Source: Agarophyton chilense | Taxonomy: Eukaryota; Rhodophyta; Florideophyceae; Gracilariales; Gracilariaceae | Reading direction: 5' to 3' | Assembly (NCBI GenBank): GCA_030374765.1 | Contig: JARGXX010000111.1 | Span: 248,001 to 312,000 of the forward strand | Length of the DNA: 64,000 nucleotides | Shown here: piece by piece, positions 57,051 to 64,000 of the stretch | How the letters are laid out: each line of letters starts with the position of its first letter | Numbering within the stretch: position 1 is the first letter of the stretch | Translations under genes and position numbers: made by a program | Notes under the pieces: generated by a model | Seen by the model: the letters and a program-made list of their open reading frames with translations, nothing else | Databases searched by the model: none | Told to the model about the DNA's origin: nothing

Positions 57051-60000
57051 AGGTGATGAGTTCTCTCTCTGCGCAGTTTTCACTTCCTGATCATTTTATA
57101 AAGCTCAAAAAAATATTTCATGGTCATAATGGTGTGGCAAGCGCACCATTTGAAAGATAATTGAAATATTGGTAGGTATTTCGTCGAACGAATAACAGGC
57201 AATCGACTTTTCTCCGTTTAGATATGGTTGCACACATATAAAAGCGTCTCTGCTTGCCAAGAACGCTCTGCAGGTTCGAAGACGATTCGTTGCAGTTCCC
57301 AGCGTCGCGCAGATGACGTTTTTGGTATTCGTTTTCTTTATCTTCGCGACCCACATACCCTGGCAGAAACTGGAAAGTAAGTGGCGCATAAGTAAAGTAA
57401 TTCAAAAAGTTGTTTATGGCGCAAAAGAGTCGCAAATAAAAACAATGACCAATGTTCCAATCTACAGTCCTGTACGCCATTTACCAACCATATGAATAAT
57501 GGCTAACATATGTCGTAGAGTAAATGTAAAATGTCTCGCAAATGGCATGTAAATGAAGAATACTGAGTCCATTATGCAAACGTTGTAAACAAATGATACG
57601 CCAATTATTGCGTTTCAACAGAAATTACTGTCGGGCAGAGATATGAATGGAAATCAACTCTGGAAAAGATGGCCAACAAATATATCACAATAAAACGAAT
57701 TATATTCAGATAGAACCCTAAGAAGAACTTAAAAAATACGTCAAATTATTTGAATAGTTCTCCTATATACTGTTAGTACACACTGTAGAATATGTGGCAA
57801 GTGACGTGAACGCCAAGAATAAGACTGTAATATACTTTCTTAGATCTTTCTGAAAACGTATATGATCTTTGTAAAAAGGTTTAGAACAATGAATTATTTT
57901 GGGAAGAAATACTTGGTTTTTGCATACGAGACAACAATGAACTACAGATTTCTGCCAAGCATATCATCGACTTGACAGAGACGTTTTTGTGAAAGAAAGG
58001 CAAGAAGCACAAAAATGGAGAAGCAAGATTGTTAGTCACATTGCCGTACAAGAGGATCGCCAAAAAAAGTTTTTCCTTTAGTTATAGTCTTGTATGTACT
58101 AATTTGCATTACAAAGCCATTCGTTTATACCACATCAACCGAAAACAAGGCCAATGTTTTCGGCGACGCTTAAAGCATGATAGATCACGATGTGTTCAAC
58201 ATCGAAAACAAAAAACAGAATGAGATAGATAAGCAATTCGTTAGAAACAGCGGACGCATAAGAAAAAGGATTAGTTTTTGAAATACACAAGAGAATTGAT
58301 TAAGAAAAACGCATACCGGAAGAAAGTAGGAATCGAGAATCGAAAAATGCATGGCAGTTGGTGTTGTAATCTGTAGAACAGAGAAAGTCGGCGCAGTCTC
58401 AAATGCCGTGCAAGATCCAAATGTGAATTGCTCGCAGAAGGCCATCTACATCTTTGCCAAAGCCGATACTTCTCTTATGATGCATTGGAACGCTCGGGGT
58501 ATGCACGGATTATGCACTTTCGTATCAGTAACTACGGAGCAGAAGACGATCATGCATGAATGAAAACAGTGCATCGAGCTTACCTAAAGCTTCCGAGCCA
58601 CTTGAGAAGAATTAACACGTTATATACGCGCCAAGACTTGTACGGGAAAGATTGTTCTCTAGCGAGGACGTGACGTAAAGAAAGAAGACAAGGTCCCAAC
58701 AATTCTAGATGGACAAATAAATGGAGTTGGAAACAACCAGGAGTTCCTGTTGGAGATGGCACCAGCCTGTTTCTTGCGAGTATTTATGAAAACAAAAAGT
58801 TGCATAAAAAACGCTAGGTGTTTGAAGCACAATTTCCACTCTACAGACTTCCACGTGTCCAGATGTGCCAGATGATTTCCCAACAGTCATAGGTAATTTC
58901 TGTAACTATACTGTACCTGGAATTTAGCTAAGGGTACGACGTGTTCCCTAAATACTTCAAAATGCCGGAATTGTAATGGGAGGCCAAATAGAAGTTTCTG
59001 GTGCTCCCCCGTCATAAACATGCACTACAACAAAAAATTCAAATACCAGAAGCATTACGAAAAATGGTGGGAGCAGAAACAAAGCAGAATATCACAATTG
59101 AATGTGATATCAACCACTTTCCGGAAAGAATTCTACGTTCCTCTCATTTTTTCTGGTACAAAATGGGCCCAAGCAAGTCTGCTGGAACATTTGCTCTCAA
59201 TTGAGTAACATTTTACAATCGTACCCTCCAACTAAAACAGTAAAAGTATGGCTATGCTCTTTCTAAAACGAGAGTACATAACGATAAGAATGACTTCGCG
59301 TTTTTGCAGTCAATCAGCACAAGATGAAACAGTGGGGGAGTAGTACATAGGAAGGTATGTACATAGAAATCAGAGCTATGGTAAGGTATTTCACACACGA
59401 CCGCACAATGTTTGCCGAGTTCGTTTCTTTTTTCGCTGCAAACCAAGTAAAATCCTTGGATCAATTTCAGGTAGCCACGGATGTCCCGAAAGCAAATTGC
59501 TTGGCTCACGCATATCTTCAATGAAATATGTTCAATGAAGCATTTTCCCTTTCTTTTTCGGTACCTAAATTTCATCCACGCCAATTGGGTGAGAGATACA
59601 GTTAATAGACTTGATTGAAACTCCTGTAAATAAAGATGGTTTATCTACTCCTCTTCTGGCAAACACTTGCCTTTGATTCCCTTCATGAAGTCCACTTGAG
59701 GCCCAGATTGCTATCACAAGATGATGTACGTCTCTATCCAGTTTGAGCTCTAGAACCGCAAATGCCTTTTCGTAACAAACTTTTACATGGTCATTCTCTT
59801 CGTCGGCAAGTTAACAGAGAAGAACTAACCTTGTCTCTCGAAAAGACCTTGTTCAAAGTACTTCTTATACATCGCTGGTGTGTGCAGTGCGCATTTGTAG
59901 TTATGAAGTTTATCCAAAAGAACAATATTGCATTTCAATTCTAATAAGTCTTGCAGTTTATCAGCAGAAAATCTCATGGCCTCGTAGTAATTTTTTCAAC

Positions 60001-60169
60001 ATCTTGCTAAGATTGGGAAATTTTCCTTTTTCTGCCTTGCATTTATTGTTCGTTTTCATCGGGTGTTGTAGTTCCTAGTCCCCTACATATCTCTCATGGC
60101 ATTTTACTCGAAGATTACATGAATACCTTCCCTGATCTTCGTCATTGAGAAAAGTAATATTGATACTAT
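57051..60169. other. Unassigned, mostly short frames
   Basis: AT-rich with many overlapping frames of 60-120 codons on both strands (57124-57480 -, 58185-58445 -, 58351-58563 +, 59001-59208 +, 59252-59584 -). None has a domain I recognise. The minus-strand frames near 59250-59750 could be the C-terminal tail of the TNP2-type transposase to the right (for example VFARRGVDKPSLFTGVSIKS near 59610-59670), but this is inference. Confidence 0.35.
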
Positions 60170-62072
60170 GCTACATGGCATAAAAGCGAGCACTGTTTGG
60201 TACTTAATCTTTTCTCGCAGATTCAGAAAAACTGTCTCTAGCGTTAGTGCACTGGTTCATTTGCCCAGCAAATTTTTCATCAGACCATTGAGCTATCATA
60301 GATATCAGTCCATATTTTTTTATATTCTCTGCCAGTTGAAGCAGAAGGTGGTACACATATTTGCAAACCCTTACGCCATCCGGACGCAGCTGGTAATAAA
60401 CCTTCGAAAAATGCCCAAATAACTGCAGCGCCCATCTCTCATTTTCATTTACGGTCTCTTGAGTAAGTTCCCATTGAGAACAGCAACGTACGAGTCCTAC
60501 AAAGACATTCTACCCTCAAAGTACTTCATCAGAAAGGCTTTCATATAGCACTATTAAGCTAGTGTAGAGTACGAAGTATTTTCACATACTAGCTTTTCAA
60601 CGGTTTCGCTTCTTTAAACCTCTTGGGCGCCTGTAGAGCGATGAAGATAGACCAGCGCCACAGCTACTCAAATTTTGGAACAAACTCGTGAGTAGGTTGC
60701 CTCTTTTCAAAAATTCCAGCTCTTGCAACTTCCCATGCACCCACATATCCACTATTTCTATTGAGACATTCTCAAACAGCAAGAGCATAATGTCCGGTTG
60801 AAATGAAGAGAAGGCCCTTATTGTTCGAAGCTCTAGTAAATGGAATGGATGAACGAAAGAGAATCTTAATCCTTTTAAAAGTTTTTGCAGTTCAAGCCTC
60901 GTGCCCTGATTACGAGAAAGGCCCAGGTTCCGAAGTGTTTCATGCTGGTTTATCACTTCTTCGTTTGTCCGAAGTGGCAAATCTTTAGCTTGCCACAGCA
61001 TATTTCTTCCTCCAGTCACAGAGACCTGTTTCAGTTCTGATAAAAAGTGCACATGTTTAACAAACACACCTTTAATCTTGCCGAAGCGACATGGGAAGAG
61101 TCCATTGTGGCTTTTGAGGTTGACTAGTTTCTTCATTGCGACATGTTCAGAATAGAATATGTACTCGTACGTTTGCTTGACTAGCGTTCCACAGACGTAC
61201 ATTTCTAACATCCTGGAAAAGGAGCCTGGTCTCTTCTAAAAACGGAATTAGAAAGGTTCTGATATCTTTTAGATCCTTGGGCTCAGGAAAGAACATGAGT
61301 GGGAGAAGGTTAAGTTTCTTAAATTTTTCAGATTGGTCCAAGTTTTATACTGTAACCTAAACAGGCCAATAGATGTAGTCATTAGAATGAAACTGTTGCA
61401 CTGCGTTGGCAGAGAAAGAGAAGAAACTGTCATTGATCACGGAAGACTTTGCGCCAAGCTCTTCCACTATTTCCCAAAATAAGGAACCGCCGTAGAAGTC
61501 TTTGATGGCTCAATTCTCAGTGTCTTGCGCCTCTGATTAACCTTTTTGATAGTAGTGAAAGAGATGAGTTTTCATATCATCACTCTGAAGCCATACTTCA
61601 AGTATTGAATATGAAATGAAGACCATGTTTCATCAAGTGAAATATGGAAAAAGAGAAAATGATCCACTAATGTCTTTGGGAAGCATTTGATGAAAAAGGG
61701 ACACCTAGGATGAAAACAAAATTGAATTGGAGAGTTTTGCATCAGAGCATGGCGAATACCATTCCAATATTTTTATTCTACTGCAACATCATCTTGTGCA
61801 GTCGTAACGCGTACAATATCAGGCATTAAAGTGTCTGTGATGGCATGTTTAATCTCTAATTCAACTTGTTTGCCGCGGGTCTTCATGAAGCTGTAAAATC
61901 TAAGGTCGTTTGATTTCAATTGCAGATTAGACTTAACGAAAATGGCTTGATTTTTACAAAGAGTACCACCAGATTCCATCAGATCAGAATTTGTGGAGGA
62001 GGAAGTCTGCATAACACCTAGAAGTTCTTTATGAATAAGTAGACCTATTGCATCACAACTCTTTGAAGACAA
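60170..62072 (-). pseudogene. TNP2-type (CACTA-like) transposase remnant 2
   Basis: Minus strand. In order: 61773-62072 (N-terminal side, unassigned); about 61370-61400, with SNDYIYWPV; 61147-61341, with KLNLLPLMFFPEPKDLKDI, RTFLIPFLEE and NVRVHILF; 60597-61211, with AMKKLVNLKSHNGLFPCRFG and PDIMLLLFENVSIEIVDMWV; and about 60250-60350, with YVYHLLLQLAENIKKYGLIS and QWSDEKFAGQM. These match the tnp2-family order 'WPv...pGPkxPkdlxxFLxPlxeEl', 'DxPAxrKxxxxxSHxxxxxCxxC', 'MHLxFENVxxxLxxxW' and 'HxlxHlxexixxxGplxxxxqxxxErfxGqm'. It is a different subfamily from the 12-14 kb copy. Frameshifts between all parts. Confidence 0.68.
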
Positions 62073-62326
62073 AGAAGGCTTGCTGTCCCACTCAAAATTC
62101 GAACCATATTGTTGTTATTCAAGACAAATATCTCCCGTACTTGACGATGCAGTACATGAATTTGGAGTTTCCTATATAGTACTGGGAGCAGATGTCAAAT
62201 CCGAACTTCTAGATAAGATGGAAAACTCGCTGACATCCTCTTGATTTGAAATTCATGCCGGCATCAGAAGAATGAATTGACGTCTTTCACACCCTGCTAC
62301 TGTCTGGGCATCGTTGCCGTGAAGAA

Positions 62327-63906
62327 TTGCAGTTCGTAGCGATATCATTTTTCCATGAAAGCATCTACAATGATAAAAAGCATGGCTATCGTAACCCGGA
62401 ATGTCCATGGATTGCAGAGATACATGAAAAACTGGTTGTGTCCACATATGATTTAAGCTGGAAGTTCATATCTGCAATAAACAAACTTCTTCGCCACCAT
62501 AATTTCCCGGGAACCAAAAACATGTGCAAAAGAACCATAGGAAGAGAAATGAAAGACATGTTCCCAATGTATTATGATATTGAAACGAAAATGTCTCACA
62601 TATGGATTGTAGACATTATTGTTCCAGACAAGAAAAAAACCTTCTGCGAACCGAAAATGGCGCACGAAACTGGAAATAAAGAGGGAAAATCCGATAAAAA
62701 ACACCTTTAATAAACCTTATCACAGCAGCAAACGTTTCTTTGTTCAAGGTGTTCAGCAAGTTTGGGAATCTGTTTGTTGAAGAAGAGAGCTTTCATCTCT
62801 GTTTCAAGAAATGGTTCTTAAAGAGAAACAGAAAGTGTTGTACGTCCCGAATGCGGGACGGACGTCGAATCAATCAAGCACTGTCTGCCTCGGAATGGCC
62901 CTTAGCGAAGCAATCTAGAATCAAAATGGCGGAATCAAAGATGAGAAAGCCGAGTATTTTCGTTTGAATACTCTAGAGAACCCTCGTGCATACTCATAGA
63001 ACGATATGGGAACCGTCGAGCGCATGCTTTGTCGTCGTAAACTTTTCAAAAAATCTTACCACTAAGCCATTTTCTAGAGAATCATACCGGAGAAACCTCG
63101 AACTCAGTTTATGGAAGAGATAGACCACATCATATGCGCAGTGAATTATAAACACAAGATGTTTTCGTACACCAAAGGAAATTGGGGGGCTCACGAAGCA
63201 CTCGTCGCAAAGTTTTGAATCGCAGCGGCCACTAAAAAACAAGCAGAAAAGCAAAACACCTCAGACAAGCGTTCTGAAGCCCTCAAAGAAAAGATTAGGG
63301 GAGAGAATCAGAGGGTTCCCGACTACGAGGAGTTGTTGAGGATGCAGGCGAAGAAGACCAAAAGAGACATTTGGGAAGATGGAAGAAAAAGGAGATTGCC
63401 ACCCAAAAAAGAAGTGAAGAAGACAGTGCGTGAAGAGTGGTGTAAATGAACTGCCGAAGATCATGCAGAGAACAATGAAGCACCAAAAAGAAGCCTAAGG
63501 TTTTGAAGGGACGTAAAACACTTCTGGTTCGACGGCCGGCCCAGAACCTGTCATTTGATGCACCCAAACATAAAGAATATAGTTCAAAACAAGCCGAAAA
63601 GAAATAAAATTGCAATAAAAAAACATTTGTCAGGCTGGCTTGAAATCAAATTTTATGAAAAAGACAGCTGTATCGCGTTTTAATCCATCTTTACGCCCTC
63701 GCTCGGAGAAATCCTTCTCGAGCTCTCACACTGAGCCTTTCAACTCCTGTCAGATTCGGGGGTGCCGTCTTAAATCCCTATCGGCCCAGAAATGCAAGGA
63801 ATGTAAGAAGCATATGTATAACTTATGGTGTCAGCGAGTTCTGGAAAAAGATGGGATTGACGGTGTTTTATTTTTCGATCGCCTGTATCGTTCAACGCGT
63901 GCATAA
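62327..63906 (+). pseudogene. Possible transposase fragments with Cys-rich C-terminus
   Basis: 62327-62710 (127 codons, basic, no motif I recognise). About 63003-63070, in a frame without an early start, reads NDMGTVERMLCRRKLFKKSY, which recalls 'YNxxMGgVDrmDqxxxxY' of PiggyBac. 63640-63906 (88 codons) ends with a metal-binding pattern: C37-x4-C-x9-C-x2-C-x2-H-x5-C64. A Cys-rich C-terminal domain would fit PiggyBac, but the catalytic region is not visible and the pieces may be unrelated. Confidence 0.25.
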
Positions 63907-64000
63907 GTCGAATTGCTAATTTGAACCAAACAAGCTCTATAGAACATATGCAAATGAAGAAGAAGTCGAAGTTATAATTGGTACTCAATATGTCCCTTGC

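Overview
This is a eukaryotic, non-coding-dominated stretch: a graveyard of degenerate, partly nested transposable elements in which I find no convincing host gene, no rRNA and no ordinary tRNA gene. Nearly every coding trace is interrupted by stops and frameshifts. The element mix (chromodomain Ty3/gypsy, other gypsy pieces, Ty1/copia, tyrosine-recombinase DIRS-like retroelements, two TNP2/CACTA-type transposases, possible PiggyBac pieces) would suit a repeat-rich alga (a red seaweed is one candidate), another protist or a fungus. The sequence alone does not let me name the organism.

Layout. 1-1.39 kb: unassigned flank. 1395-10909: chromovirus copy A, minus strand, with both LTRs. 10.9-12.1 kb: unassigned, with one unexplained short minus-strand frame touching the LTR. 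12.1-14.5 kb: TNP2-type transposase remnant (+). 15.1-17.0 kb: DIRS-like copy 1 (-). 17.7-19.1 kb: possible PiggyBac-like fragments (-). 21098-29946: chromovirus copy B (-), same family as A. 30-34.2 kb: unassigned, partly AT-rich. 34.2-39.1 kb: DIRS-like copy 2 (+), the most complete, with gag, RT, RNase H and tyrosine recombinase. 39.6-42 kb: a second gypsy lineage (-). 44.7-46.2 kb: gypsy RT/RNase H remnant followed directly by a copia gag remnant (+). 46.8-47.35 kb: gypsy integrase remnant (-). 47.7-51.2 kb: DIRS-like copy 3 (-), lacking RT and RNase H. 51.9-57.05 kb: Ty1/copia element (-) carrying an apparent insertion in gag. 60.2-62.1 kb: second TNP2-type remnant (-). 62.3-63.9 kb: weak PiggyBac-like traces (+).

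How the parts relate. In A and B, Gag and Pol (protease, RT, RNase H, integrase, chromodomain) read on the minus strand. Between the end of pol and the 3' LTR both carry an additional reading frame on the opposite (+) strand, convergent with pol. All four LTR copies also contain, on that same + strand, a tRNA-like patch with a D-arm/A-box-like stretch and a B box (GGTTCGAATCC, with one substitution in one copy). The antisense frame plus the outward tRNA-like signal is the most unusual organisation here. A has lost its capsid region and keeps most of the antisense frame; B keeps the capsid region but has lost the middle of the antisense frame, and its RT and integrase catalytic sites are damaged.

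The three DIRS-like copies share gag and, pairwise, leader sequence. A block of roughly 110-200 bp upstream of gag is more alike between copies 2 and 3 than the adjacent coding sequence, which hints at a functional RNA or regulatory element. All comparisons were made by eye; no identity percentages or database results were computed.
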